Assembly: GCA_016704445.1 (NCBI GenBank)
Contig: JADJAE010000020.1
Coordinates: 1 to 64,000 of the forward strand
Direction of reading: 5' to 3'
Source: Deltaproteobacteria bacterium
Lineage (GTDB): Bacteria > Myxococcota_A > Polyangia > Polyangiales > Ga0077539
Length of the DNA: 64,000 nt
Under the pieces are notes generated by a model that was given only the letters and a program-made list of their open reading frames with translations, was not told the DNA's origin and made no database searches. The position numbers and the translations under genes are program-made. Shown piece by piece: positions 31,555-40,127 of this stretch (positions are counted from its first letter, which is position 1; every line of letters starts with the position of its first letter).

Positions 31555-32226
31555 TCAGTACGAGCGGATCAGCCCGAGGCGGAGCGCAGTGAGCACGGCC
31601 TCGGTCTTCGAGGTCACCTCCAGCTTGCGGTAGACCGTCCGGACATGGGAGCGCACGGTGTTGATCGTGACGCCGCCGCGCAGCGCGCACTGCTCATAGC
31701 TCAGCCCGAGCGCGAGCCCCGAGAGCAGGTCGATCTCCACCGCGGTCAGGGAGGCCGCCGCGGACGCCTCGGAGTCGCCCCACTGGAGCTGTCGGCGCAC
31801 CGCGTCCGCGGCCCTCGCGGAGAGCGGCAGCGCGCCCATCAGCGCCTCTTCGATCACGGAAGGGAGCCGCAGCCCGAGGTCTTCCTTCAACAGGTATCCG
31901 CACGCCCCCTGGTGGAGCGCGGCCACGACGCGCTCGGGCCGGTCGTCGACGGTCACGATGACCCCGGGCACCTCGGGCCATCGACGGTGCAGCTCGCGCA
32001 GCACCTCGAGGCCGTCCCCGTCGGGCAGCCCGAGGTCGATCAGCATCAGCGACGGACGCGCGCGCAGGGCCCTCTTCGCGGCCTCGATGGTGGGGCACCA
32101 CACCGGGGTGAGCCCGTGGCGCGCCAGCTCCTCCGCGATCATTCGCCACGCGCGGGGATCGTCCTCGGCGCAGAGCGCGAGAGGCCTCTCCGAGGGCGCT
32201 ACGGGCTCGACCACGGCACGCTCCAT
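31555..32226 (-). CDS. NarL/LuxR-type response regulator
   Basis: A 223-residue two-domain regulator. The receiver (about 15-135) has ALCAEDDPR acidic residues, the phospho-acceptor Asp in LMLIDLGLPDGDG, and GYLLKEDLG with the conserved Lys. The C-terminal LuxR helix-turn-helix (about 160-220) includes LTAVEIDLLSGLALGLSYEQ and VTINTVRSHVRTVYRKLEV. It binds DNA as a dimer when phosphorylated. The start at 32226 overlaps the kinase gene by 28 bases, so the two form an operon. Confidence 0.93.
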   Translation of the reverse strand: MERAVVEPVAPSERPLALCAEDDPRAWRMIAEELARHGLTPVWCPTIEAAKRALRARPSLMLIDLGLPDGDGLEVLRELHRRWPEVPGVIVTVDDRPERVVAALHQGACGYLLKEDLGLRLPSVIEEALMGALPLSARAADAVRRQLQWGDSEASAAASLTAVEIDLLSGLALGLSYEQCALRGGVTINTVRSHVRTVYRKLEVTSKTEAVLTALRLGLIRSY

Positions 32227-33437
32227 CGCACCCGGACGCCCCCGTGGTCGCCCGACGCCAGCTCGAACCGTCCGCCGAGCTCCTCGGCCCGTCGCCGCAT
32301 GCTCGCGACCCCTCTGCCCCCGCCGACGTCTCGCGAGGCGTCGAGGCCCGCGCCGTCGTCCAGGACGGTGAGCGCGCCGGCCGCGTCGGCGTCGAGCTCG
32401 CACGAGATGCGACGCGCCCCGCCGTGCTGGATCGCGTTGCGCAGCGCCTCCTGGGCCACGCGCGCCACGGCGAGGTGCTGGCTGCCCGAGAGCCTCCGCG
32501 ACCGGTCGCCGGTGACCCTCACCTCGACGCGCACGTCGGCGCCGATCTCGCACTGCTCGGCGATGTGTTCGATGGTGCGAGGGAGCGCGTCGACGGTGGC
32601 GTCATCGGGCGCCAGCGCGTCGAGGATGGCGCGGAGGTCGGCGAGGCCCTCGCGGCCCATCTCCTCCAGGGTGGCGGCGATCTTCCGCATCGCGTCGGGG
32701 TCGTCGGCGTATCGCCGGATGATCGTCGCGTACGACGCGGTGAGCGCCAGGGTGGACCCGACGCTGTCATGGAGGTCACGCGCGACCCGCTCCCGCTCGT
32801 GGAACTCCGCCCTCGCGCGGTGCCGTTCGAGCTCGGCCTTCTGGGCGTCGCGCACGTCGCGCCACGCGGCGCTGGTGGCGCCCAGCATCGCGTACGCGAG
32901 GCCGCAGACGACGGAGGCGAGGAGCGGTCCGACGACGGCGTGCGCGAGCGGCACGCCGCGCGAGACGAACACCGGGATGGTGAGCAACGGTCCCAGCAAA
33001 TGGCAGGCGAGGCCGAAGAGGGAAGAGTCAATCTCCTGCCATGATCCGGTCTTGAAGGCCCAGAGCGCCGGGGCGAGCCAGAGCGGTGACCACGGTTGGT
33101 TGGGGAGCACCACCACCAGCAGGCAGAAGAACTCGTTGTAGAGGAAGAGCGTCGCGATCTGCGCGTCGAAGCCGCGGCGCGACCGCAGCGCGGCGGGGTG
33201 CATCACCAGGTCATTGAAGACCATGGCCAGGAAGTAGGCGCCGAGCACCATGACGACCCTCGCGGGCGACAGCCCGGTGGCCCGATGGACAGGGGGCAGC
33301 GAGAGCACCGCCGCGCAGAGCGCGAGCGCCCCGCCCATGTTGAGGAGCAGTCGCGGACCGCCGCCGCCGATCTCGACGGAGCCGGGTTGGTAGCGCGGCC
33401 AGAGCCGCCATCTGTGTCTGCTCGCAACACCCTCCAC
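32199..33437 (-). CDS. NarX/DegS-type sensor histidine kinase
   Basis: A 412-residue membrane kinase from a GTG at 33437. About six hydrophobic segments occupy residues 30-205 without a sizeable periplasmic domain, suggesting membrane or intramembrane sensing. The HisKA_3 helix follows, with RERVARDLHDSVGSTLAL carrying the phosphorylated His. The ATPase domain has EALRNAIQHG (N box), VLDDGAGLD (G1) and GVASMRRRAEELGG (G2). It is the partner of the overlapping NarL-type regulator. The stimulus is unknown; flanking genes encode surface lipoproteins that share an upstream box, so envelope status is a possible cue. Confidence 0.92.
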   Translation of the reverse strand: MEGVASRHRWRLWPRYQPGSVEIGGGGPRLLLNMGGALALCAAVLSLPPVHRATGLSPARVVMVLGAYFLAMVFNDLVMHPAALRSRRGFDAQIATLFLYNEFFCLLVVVLPNQPWSPLWLAPALWAFKTGSWQEIDSSLFGLACHLLGPLLTIPVFVSRGVPLAHAVVGPLLASVVCGLAYAMLGATSAAWRDVRDAQKAELERHRARAEFHERERVARDLHDSVGSTLALTASYATIIRRYADDPDAMRKIAATLEEMGREGLADLRAILDALAPDDATVDALPRTIEHIAEQCEIGADVRVEVRVTGDRSRRLSGSQHLAVARVAQEALRNAIQHGGARRISCELDADAAGALTVLDDGAGLDASRDVGGGRGVASMRRRAEELGGRFELASGDHGGVRVRWSVPWSSP

Positions 33438-33522
33438 GGTCGGGCGGTATCGCGGAGATCATCAGGGAAGACAAAGGCGCCGCCCCGGCTGGACGGGCCC
33501 GGAGAGATGTGCATCCAATCGT

Positions 33523-33541
33523 AAGCGGGATTGTTCCCGCT
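33523..33541 (-). terminator. Possible hairpin terminator
   Basis: The inverted pair AGCGGGA/TCCCGCT, separated by four bases, lies right at the stop of the minus-strand lipoprotein gene. There is no T-tract, so it is weak. Confidence 0.35.
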
Positions 33542-34082
33542 ACGTCGTAGGGACGGCCGGGGCGACCGGGGGCGGCGCCAGGGCGACCGGCGGTGCGGCG
33601 ACGACCGGAGGCGGCGCGGCGACGACCGGGGCCGCGGGGGGAGGCAGGGTCGATCCGTCGAAACCCAGGTGCTGGGCGCCGCGCCACGCCCCGGAGATGC
33701 CGTCGATGATGGCGCCGACGCCGAAGCCGAGCGTGAGGTCGAGCCAGACCCAGCCGACGCCCACGCTGCCGCGGTCGATGTGAAGCAGGCGCGTGAGACC
33801 GTTGGCCGCGATGACGATGTCGTGGGCGATCCGACGATCGAGGATGACGGTCGGACCGTGCGATGCGGTGCTCCGGTACCAGCGGCCGCCCATGCTGACG
33901 ACGGCCTGCGTCTGGTAGTTCAGGTCGACCTCCGCGGGCGCTCCGTTGTCGGTGACGGAGTAATCCGGGGGCATGTTGACGAGCGCGATGGTGGTCGGCG
34001 TCTTGTTGAACATCCCGGCGCAGCCTACCGACATCGAGAGCGCGAGGAGCGCCATCGCGCGATGTCTGTGGATCGTCTTCAT
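33540..34082 (-). CDS. Small lipoprotein with Pro/Ala tail
   Basis: A 180-residue lipoprotein. The signal peptide ends at lipobox SVGC (Cys about 21). The next 115 residues contain a strand-rich region (DLNYQTQAVVSMGGRWYRS, HDIVIAANGLTRLL) and a hydrophobic Gly-rich segment (VWLDLTLGFGVGAIIDGISG). That last segment resembles the glycine-zipper/TM part of small lipoproteins with a PEGA-like domain. The C-terminal 35 residues are Pro/Ala/Val repeats. An AGAGG ribosome site precedes the ATG. The upstream region carries the CATGAACATG box at 34150. Confidence 0.65.
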   Translation of the reverse strand: MKTIHRHRAMALLALSMSVGCAGMFNKTPTTIALVNMPPDYSVTDNGAPAEVDLNYQTQAVVSMGGRWYRSTASHGPTVILDRRIAHDIVIAANGLTRLLHIDRGSVGVGWVWLDLTLGFGVGAIIDGISGAWRGAQHLGFDGSTLPPPAAPVVAAPPPVVAAPPVALAPPPVAPAVPTT

Positions 34083-34146
34083 GAATGGACCTCTTTGATG
34101 AATGATTGTGTTGATGGACGGCGGGCGGGGGGCCGTTCACGACGCG

Positions 34147-34262
34147 ATACAGCATGTTCATGCGGTATCGCGCGGTGGTGCTGGTATGGTCCGCGACCGC
34201 TTCGTGACGTCGACCGCGCTCGGCCAGACCTTACCCAGACTGGTAAACCTCCTGGCGTCGCT
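34147..34262 (+). pseudogene. Relic of a second PafA-like phosphatase gene with its promoter
   Basis: Bases 34147-34200 match the start region of the intact phosphatase gene at 35510-35562 almost base for base. They are followed without a gap by a match to an internal part of that gene (34197-34250 versus 36127-36180; VTSTALGQTLP versus VTSTAFGQTLP). About 560 bases between the two parts are missing. I infer a duplicated phosphatase copy reduced by internal deletion. Confidence 0.7.
34231..34246. other. TTACC-N6-GGTAA palindrome, copy 2
   Basis: TTACCCAGACTGGTAA in the phosphatase relic; related by duplication to copy 3, but the spacer has diverged while both arms are kept. Confidence 0.55.
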
Positions 34263-34275
34263 GATGCCCGGGCGA

Positions 34276-35409
34276 TCACGGCGATTTGGGCGCGCGAGCG
34301 ATCGTTCCGCCCACCGGATCAGCCCAATAGACGTGCGTCGCGTCGAGCGCGATACGCGACGGACGGCCCACCGTCGCGACCGCCGCCACGACCGCCGCGC
34401 CTCCCGCCAGCGGCGCGCGGCGCACGAGCGCAGAGCGGCCGCCCTCGCTCCAATAGACATGCGTCGCGTCGAGCGCGAGAAACTCCGAGTAGCCATCGCT
34501 GCCCGCGAGCGTCGAGGCCGTGCCCCCGCCGCGCGGCACCCGGCGGATCAAGTCCGCAGAGCCCCAATACGCGGTGTCGGCGTCGAGCACGATCCCGAAC
34601 CCACCGTTCGGCGCGAGCTGCTGCGGGACGGTGGTCGCCAGGAACGCCCCGCGCTGGACTCCCACCCTGCTGACCCAATAGATGTGTGTCTCGTCGGCGG
34701 TCAGCCCGTTGGCGCCGCATCCGTTGCACGGCAGCGGCGCTAATCGTCTTTGACCGGTCCCGTCGAGCGCGACGTACCCGATCTGCGTGCCTCCGCCCCA
34801 CACCGCGTATTGCGAGGTGAGCGAGAGGAAGGTGCTGTACTGCACCGCGGTCGGCATGAGCTGCCCGAGCATCTGCGGCGTGCCGCCGGCCACCGGCTTG
34901 CGGCTCAGGATGTTGGAGTTTCCGGTCCAGTAGACGAAGCCGCCGCGCACGGCGACCGCGAGGGCGCCGCCCGTCGCGAGCAGCTCGGGCGCGCTGCCGT
35001 CCTTCAGCATCCGGTGCACGGTGCCATCGCCCTGGTTGGTCCAATAGACATGCGTTGCGTCGAGGGCGATGCCGAACGGAATCATCTGATCGCGGGCCAG
35101 CACCTCGCCGACAGGGCCCATGAGAACATCGGCGCTGTCGGCCGTCGCAGTATCGACCGCGGGGACGTCCACCGCGGGGGTGTCACTCCCTGGAGCGTCC
35201 ATCAAGACCACGGGCACATCGACGCCGGGCACATCGACGCCGGGCACATCGACGCCGGGCACATCGACGCCGGGCACATCGACGCCGGGCACATCGACGC
35301 CGGGCACATCCGACGTGGCAGCGTCCCCGCCCGGAGGGGTCGGGTCGGAGCTACAGCCCGCCAGCGACGCCACCAGGGCCATCGACCCAAACCATCTCGC
35401 GATTGTCAT
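34276..35409 (-). CDS. Lipoprotein with beta-propeller-like repeats
   Basis: A 377-residue lipoprotein: signal MTIARWFGSMALVASLAGC with lipobox SLAGC, a long Asp/Val/Pro linker built from PGVDV pentapeptides (about 38-66), then about 270 residues of repeats centred on ALDATHVYW. That repeat recurs at the first, fourth and last blades, with variants such as ADETHIYW and DADTAYW. This is the pattern of extracellular six-bladed propellers of the DUF5050/NHL-like kind. It is probably on the cell surface. The divergent phosphatase gene shares its upstream region. Confidence 0.75.
   Translation of the reverse strand: MTIARWFGSMALVASLAGCSSDPTPPGGDAATSDVPGVDVPGVDVPGVDVPGVDVPGVDVPGVDVPVVLMDAPGSDTPAVDVPAVDTATADSADVLMGPVGEVLARDQMIPFGIALDATHVYWTNQGDGTVHRMLKDGSAPELLATGGALAVAVRGGFVYWTGNSNILSRKPVAGGTPQMLGQLMPTAVQYSTFLSLTSQYAVWGGGTQIGYVALDGTGQRRLAPLPCNGCGANGLTADETHIYWVSRVGVQRGAFLATTVPQQLAPNGGFGIVLDADTAYWGSADLIRRVPRGGGTASTLAGSDGYSEFLALDATHVYWSEGGRSALVRRAPLAGGAAVVAAVATVGRPSRIALDATHVYWADPVGGTIARAPKSP
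35221..35310. repeat. 15-bp minisatellite, six perfect copies
   Basis: Six exact head-to-tail copies of GACGCCGGGCACATC encode the PGVDV pentapeptides of the lipoprotein linker. Perfect identity implies recent slippage; each step keeps frame. Confidence 0.95.
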
Positions 35410-35565
35410 TGATGCATTTCCCGTCGGAGGTCTTCCGCGGTCTCCACAAGTTTCAGGGGTGCAGACCTGAAGCCCCCCCCCGGGTTATCATCCGCCCTCC
35501 GCGGCTGATACAGCATGTTCATGCGGTATCGCGCGGGGTCGCTGGTATGGTCCGCGGCCGAAGCC
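35410..35565. promoter_or_regulatory. Divergent promoter region with CATGAACATG box
   Basis: This region lies between the minus-strand lipoprotein start and the phosphatase start. The stretch 35510-35562 is duplicated at 34147-34200 and contains the imperfect palindrome CATGTTCATG. On the minus strand a GGACC and a CGATA about 17 bases apart precede the box, a spacing possible for an ECF-type promoter; this is inference. Confidence 0.4.
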
Positions 35566-37233
35566 ATGCGATCCATCGCCCTCGTACTCGGAGTCCTCGC
35601 GCTCGGTTGTTCGTCCCGCGCCCCGGCGCCCACGACGCCGCCCCCATCGCCCCGCCCGGCCCCGCTGGTGGTGACCATCGTGGTCGATCAGCTCGCGGCC
35701 TGGATCGCCGAGGATCGACTCCCGATGCTCCCCGAGGACGGCGGCTTCGCGAGGCTGCGGCGCGAAGGCACATGGTACCGCCATATCCGTTATGGCCACG
35801 CGGCGACGGACACCGCGCCGGGGCACTCGTCGCTCTACACGGGTCGCCCTCCGAGGGAGAGCGGGATCCTGGCCAATGAGGTTCCGGATGCGCGCGGGGA
35901 GCGGGTGTCGATCCTGAGGGACGAGAGCGCCCGCGTGGTGACCTCGGAGGGAGCGACCGACGCGGTGGGCAGCTCCATCGCGAGGCTGCGGGTCGACACG
36001 CTCGCCGACGCCCTCCGGGCGCGCTCCCCCGGCGCGGTCATCGTGAGCATCTCTCTCAAGGACCGCGGGGCCATCTTCGGCGGAGGCCGCCGCCCGACGG
36101 CGACCGTGTGGTTCGACCCCTCTCGCGACGCCTTCGTGACCTCGACCGCCTTCGGCCAGACATTACCCACCTGGGTAAACCGCGCCGGGACTCCCGCCGC
36201 CCTCCAGGCCCTGCGGGCGACGCCATGGACCTTGTCGGATGAGCCCTGGGTGAGAGCCCACGCCGCGACCCCCGACGACCAGCCCGGAGAAGGCGACCTC
36301 GGCGGCTGGGGGAGGACCTTCCCCCATGACTTCACCCGGGCCCGCCGACCCGCTGGGGCGATGCGGGCCTCCCCGATGGGAGACACCGCGGTGCTGCGCC
36401 TCGCCGAGGACGCGCTCTCGGCGAGAGACCCGAGGGCCCCGATGCTGCTCGCGCTCTCGCTCTCCTCCAATGACTACATCGGACATCTCTTCGGACCAGA
36501 CTCCTGGGAAGCCTGGGATCAGCTCCGCCGACTCGATGCCTCCCTGGCGAGCTTCTTCTCCCGATTGGACACTCTCGCGGGTCGCGACGGATGGACCCTG
36601 GTGCTCTCCGCGGACCACGGCATCACCTCGCTCCCCGAAGTGGCCACCATCCCCGCGGCGAGGCCCTGGTGCGATGGTCCGAGGCAGCGCGGAGGGAGCG
36701 ACCCCTATGAGCGACCCTGCGGGGCTCTGGGGAGGATCGATCCGGACCACGTCGCGACGGTGCTGCAGGCCGCCGCGGTGCGCCTTCTGGGAGAGGGGCG
36801 CTGGGTGCTCGGGGTGGCTGATCCCTATGTGTACCTGACGCCCGAGGCGGAGGCGCTGCCGGGGCCACGGCGCGAGCTGCTGCAGTTGGCGCTCACTGCG
36901 ACGCTGCGGCAGTTTGCGGAGATCGAGCGGGTGATAGACACCCGTACCATCGCGGCGACCTGCGCGGAGGGAGAGTCCGTGGAGGCGCTGCTGTGCAGGG
37001 CGATTCCAGAGCGCAACGGCGCGGCGCTCTATGCACAGGCCAGGGCGGGGACCTTCTTCGACTCGGGATATGACCTGGGCCGTGGGACCAGCCACGGATC
37101 GCCCTACCTCTTCGACCGGACGGTTCCGATGCTGGTGAGGGCGCCGGGCAGGGAGCCCGCTGGGCGGGTGGTCGATGAGCCGACTTCGTATACCGAGTTC
37201 AGGCGACAGGCCGAGCGGCTGCTGGGGCTGTGA
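35566..37233 (+). CDS. PafA-like alkaline phosphatase superfamily lipoprotein
   Basis: A 555-residue exported phosphatase/phosphodiesterase. From the ATG at 35566 the signal reads MRSIALVLGVLALGC. Metal and nucleophile sites of the superfamily are in place: VVTIVVDQL (Asp), HAATDTAPGHSSLYTGR with the Thr nucleophile, SLSSNDYIGHLFGPDS (Asp and His), LVLSADHG (Asp, His) and GTSHGSPYLFDRTVPM (His). This order matches PafA-type phosphate-irrepressible phosphatases, which release phosphate from monoesters in the periplasm or outside. An in-frame ATG at 35515 lies within the duplicated promoter stretch and is not the likely start. A duplicated relic lies 1.3 kb away. Confidence 0.88.
   Translation: MRSIALVLGVLALGCSSRAPAPTTPPPSPRPAPLVVTIVVDQLAAWIAEDRLPMLPEDGGFARLRREGTWYRHIRYGHAATDTAPGHSSLYTGRPPRESGILANEVPDARGERVSILRDESARVVTSEGATDAVGSSIARLRVDTLADALRARSPGAVIVSISLKDRGAIFGGGRRPTATVWFDPSRDAFVTSTAFGQTLPTWVNRAGTPAALQALRATPWTLSDEPWVRAHAATPDDQPGEGDLGGWGRTFPHDFTRARRPAGAMRASPMGDTAVLRLAEDALSARDPRAPMLLALSLSSNDYIGHLFGPDSWEAWDQLRRLDASLASFFSRLDTLAGRDGWTLVLSADHGITSLPEVATIPAARPWCDGPRQRGGSDPYERPCGALGRIDPDHVATVLQAAAVRLLGEGRWVLGVADPYVYLTPEAEALPGPRRELLQLALTATLRQFAEIERVIDTRTIAATCAEGESVEALLCRAIPERNGAALYAQARAGTFFDSGYDLGRGTSHGSPYLFDRTVPMLVRAPGREPAGRVVDEPTSYTEFRRQAERLLGL
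36163..36178. other. TTACC-N6-GGTAA palindrome, copy 3
   Basis: TTACCCACCTGGGTAA inside the phosphatase gene, again using a TTA codon. Confidence 0.6.
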
Positions 37234-37289
37234 TGGCAAAGGGAGCAAGCCTCGTAACCGCCACCGCCTCCCTGGGAGTATCCACACCG

Positions 37290-38024
37290 ATGACCCTCCG
37301 GACCTCCTTCGCCATCTCGGCCTTCGCGCTCCTGCTCGCGGGCTGCAGCACCTCCGGCTGCAACGCCTCCACCCCGACGCCCGGCCCCGCGCAGTCCGCC
37401 GCCACCCCGAGGCCCCCCGCCGCGGCCCCTGTCGCCGACTACCCCGTCGTCCCCGATGGGGGGACCCGCGAGGCCGGTCCGCCCCCTGCGGGCATGGCCG
37501 TGGCGACCTTCGCGGGCGGCTGCTTCTGGTGCATGGAGGCCGCCTTCGAGCACGTCCCTGGCGTGCAGGATGCGATCTCGGGATACACCGGAGGCACCGA
37601 GCAGCACCCCACCTACGACGACGTGAGCAACCACCGCACGTCGCAGGCCGAGGCCATCCGGGTGATCTACAACCCCTCGCAGGTCACCTACGACCAGCTC
37701 CTCGATGTGTATTGGCGACGCGTCGACCCGACGGGCGTCGACCGCGCCTTCTCGGATGTCGGCCGCCAGTACCGGAGTGTCATCTTCGTGCACGACGCCG
37801 CGCAGCGAGAGGCCGCCACCCGCACCCGCGCGGGCGTCGCGGCGCTCGGCCACTTCACCGATCCCATCACCACCACCATCGAAGACGCCGGGGTGTTCTG
37901 GGTCGCGGAGGACTATCACCAGAACTTCTGGCGGACCCACCCCGGTCACTACAACGCCTATCACGACCACTCGGGGCGGAGGGAGTTTCTCCGGCAGCAC
38001 TGGGGGCCCGACGCGCCGTACTGA
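37290..38024 (+). CDS. msrA: Peptide methionine sulfoxide reductase A, lipoprotein form
   Basis: A 244-residue MsrA that reduces methionine-S-sulfoxide. It has a lipoprotein signal (lipobox LLAGC), so it works outside the cytoplasm. The active-site GGCFWCMEAAFEHVPGV follows at about residue 78, then GYTGGTEQHPTYDDVS, GRQYRS and AEDYHQNF. A C-terminal resolving Cys is not seen; the upstream Cys residues lie in the linker. The ATG at 37290 is preferred over 37230 because it starts the signal peptide. Confidence 0.92.
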   Translation: MTLRTSFAISAFALLLAGCSTSGCNASTPTPGPAQSAATPRPPAAAPVADYPVVPDGGTREAGPPPAGMAVATFAGGCFWCMEAAFEHVPGVQDAISGYTGGTEQHPTYDDVSNHRTSQAEAIRVIYNPSQVTYDQLLDVYWRRVDPTGVDRAFSDVGRQYRSVIFVHDAAQREAATRTRAGVAALGHFTDPITTTIEDAGVFWVAEDYHQNFWRTHPGHYNAYHDHSGRREFLRQHWGPDAPY

Positions 38025-38153
38025 GCGCCCTCGCGGGCGAAGCCTTCACGTCATCCCCAGCACCTTCATCGGTCGGAGGTGGCGCAACCCGCGGGGTCTT
38101 CCAGCAGGCGCCGCGCTCGCCAGGTCGCCCGCTCGATAGCGTTGCGGGTGTCC

Positions 38154-39470
38154 CTATCCGCGCTTCGCCTGCTTCTTTGCGGGGGTGCGCTTCACCGCCG
38201 ACGCCGGCTTGATGGCCTTGAAGCGTGGGTGCGCGCGGAGCACGCAGGTCACGAAGGCCTCGGTAGCGTCGAAGCGCGGGGGCGGGCATCCCGCGGCCTT
38301 CATGGCGCGACGAATGGTCGAGATTCCCTGGCCCTCGGCCTGGGCGAGCTGGAGACGGTTGAGGAACCACGCGAGGCCCTGGTTGCGCCAGCGCGGGGTG
38401 ACCCTTCGTGCGCGGAGGTCGTCGAGCGCCACGCCGAAGGGCAGCGACCCCGGCGAAACGAACTCGATGCGTTCGGCGAAGGCCGTGAAGCGCGAGGGGT
38501 CGACGAGCTCGTAGTCGCGGTGCGCGAGCGCGTTGACCATGGCCTCCTGCAGGGCCCGTCGGGGGTACTTCTCGGCGTTGGGATGCTTCAGGTCGGTCTT
38601 GTCGAAGAGCGTGATCGCCTCGGCGTCGAGGAGTTCGAGCACCCGCCTGGCCTGGTCGAGCAACGTGCCAGCGATCTCCGACCGACGCGCGACGGGATCG
38701 GAGCGATCGGTGCCCGGGTAGGTCGAGTAGATGGAGTAGGCGCCAGGGACGAAGCGCTGCGGCTCGCGACCGAAGAGGAGCACGGCGAAGTTGCGGGGGC
38801 GGAGGACGCCGGTCAGCGGCTCGGCGACGCAGAGTGACGGCACGAAGGGCGAGAGCTGGGCACGATCGACGAGGTAGGGCTCGACCCCGACGGTGGGATC
38901 GAAGATTCCGATGCGCTGCATCGCGTCGCGGATCGCGAGCAGGTCGAGGTCGTTGACGGTCGCGCCGCGGCAGGGGCGAGCGTCCCAGGGCTCCATCGCT
39001 CCCTTGCGCACGAAGAGCTCGCGGAGCGTCCCGTTGCGCGCCTCGATGGTCGAGCGGCTGACCCGCACGAAGTGCTTCGCGCCGTCGCCTGCCTTGCGAC
39101 ATGTGTGCGCGCTGCCCGTCGAGGGCTGGGTGAACACCAGGATGCGCCTCGACTCGTCGTCGGTGGCGATCTCTTCCACGAGGGGAGTGATGGGAGGCGA
39201 CACGCGCTCGCGGCAGCGGGTGAGCACCTGGCCCTCGACCTCCTTCAGTCGAGTCGCGGTGAGTCCGACGCGCGCGAGCCGGGGGAAGCCGTGCTCGTCC
39301 TTCTCCTCCTTGGCGCCGCAGACCACATAGCCGCCGCCGAGGTTCTGGAGGTCGTTGGCGAAGGCGGCCAACGTGGCGACGACGTCGTCGATGTCGGCGA
39401 CGTTCTCCTTCCACTCGATCTGCTCGCTCTCGCGCCGGGAGAGCTCGTCGAGGTTGATGCGATCGCTCAC
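38154..39470 (-). CDS. Schlafen/AlbA_2-domain ATP-binding protein
   Basis: A 438-residue protein with the AlbA_2 (Schlafen AAA_4) domain at the N terminus: ESEQIEWKENVADIDDVVAT, then AAFANDLQNLGGGYVVCGA, a fold that binds nucleic acid or nucleotide. A central region (LREAMVN-like LQEAMVNALAHRDYE at about 320) matches the HATPase_c-like C-terminal part of such regulators. The C terminus is Lys-rich (RTPAKKQAKRG). The GTG at 39470 overlaps the stop of the upstream gene (GTGA), so the two are coupled. AlbA_2 proteins occur both as regulators and in phage defence; a defence role is inferred from the BrxE-like partner. Confidence 0.8.
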   Translation of the reverse strand: MSDRINLDELSRRESEQIEWKENVADIDDVVATLAAFANDLQNLGGGYVVCGAKEEKDEHGFPRLARVGLTATRLKEVEGQVLTRCRERVSPPITPLVEEIATDDESRRILVFTQPSTGSAHTCRKAGDGAKHFVRVSRSTIEARNGTLRELFVRKGAMEPWDARPCRGATVNDLDLLAIRDAMQRIGIFDPTVGVEPYLVDRAQLSPFVPSLCVAEPLTGVLRPRNFAVLLFGREPQRFVPGAYSIYSTYPGTDRSDPVARRSEIAGTLLDQARRVLELLDAEAITLFDKTDLKHPNAEKYPRRALQEAMVNALAHRDYELVDPSRFTAFAERIEFVSPGSLPFGVALDDLRARRVTPRWRNQGLAWFLNRLQLAQAEGQGISTIRRAMKAAGCPPPRFDATEAFVTCVLRAHPRFKAIKPASAVKRTPAKKQAKRG

Positions 39471-39817
39471 GACAGGACGACCTTTTTGCCAGCCCCGATG
39501 AGTCGGGCGCACTCCTCGCGCAGCCGCCCATCACACGCGTCCTTCTCGGAGCGCGGCAGCGTGATGGGAACCGTGCGCGGGAGCGATCGGGTTCCCGCGA
39601 TGAGGGGCGCGGAGAGGGTGCGCTGCACCTCCACGATCGCGCCGACGTTGAGCTCGCGAACCTCGGTGCCGAAGGTCTCGCGGAAGGCCTCGGCGGCACC
39701 GGACGTTGCGAGCTGGCCGCTGGTGTTCCACCACCGCGCACCATCCATCTCCCCGAAGCGAGCCACCACCAGTCGGAGCTTCAATAGTCGGTCGAGATCA
39801 AGCGGGACCTCTGTCAT
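39467..39817 (-). CDS. BrxE-like small protein
   Basis: A 116-residue protein whose first half, LDRLLKLRLVVARFGEMDGARWWNTSGQL, resembles the start of BrxE proteins of BREX defence loci, as remembered; the GEMD and WWNT blocks are the key match. The second half (GAIVEVQRTLSAPLIAGT) lacks the usual continuation and the protein is shorter than typical BrxE. It starts with ATG at 39817 and is translationally coupled to the Schlafen-type gene. No brxA, brxB, brxC, pglX or pglZ lies nearby. Confidence 0.5.
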   Translation of the reverse strand: MTEVPLDLDRLLKLRLVVARFGEMDGARWWNTSGQLATSGAAEAFRETFGTEVRELNVGAIVEVQRTLSAPLIAGTRSLPRTVPITLPRSEKDACDGRLREECARLIGAGKKVVLS

Positions 39818-40127
39818 CGCGCCCCCTCCGTCTGGTGTCTCAATGGCTGATCGCGTCGGCGCTCCCCGACCGAACCCTTCGCCTCCATCACATCCGCCAA
39901 GGTCCCAGGGGAATGTGCCCTTGGTTGATCTCTGGTCCGGGACCGAAGCCCCCTCCTGGCGCGCGGAAAGTACCCGCGCATCGGTCAGCCCACAAGGGTC
40001 AGATGATCGCGGGCCACCAGTGGAGCTGCGGCCCGCGGTGGGGTAGTGCGCCTCGGGTCGATTGCCTCCTGGACCGTGTCAGAGCCCGGGTAGGATCCGC
40101 GTCATCTCGCAGGAGAGAGGTACCTTC
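39818..40127. other. Intergenic, nothing recognised
   Basis: A divergent intergenic region of 310 bases. Base composition is slightly less G/C-rich; no hairpin, repeat or ORF is supported. Confidence 0.5.

Noticed and set aside
35221..35310. CRISPR array
   Set aside because: Repeats are 15 bp with no spacers and lie in a coding frame. The 52-bp and 49-bp arrays also lack spacers; no cas gene is present.
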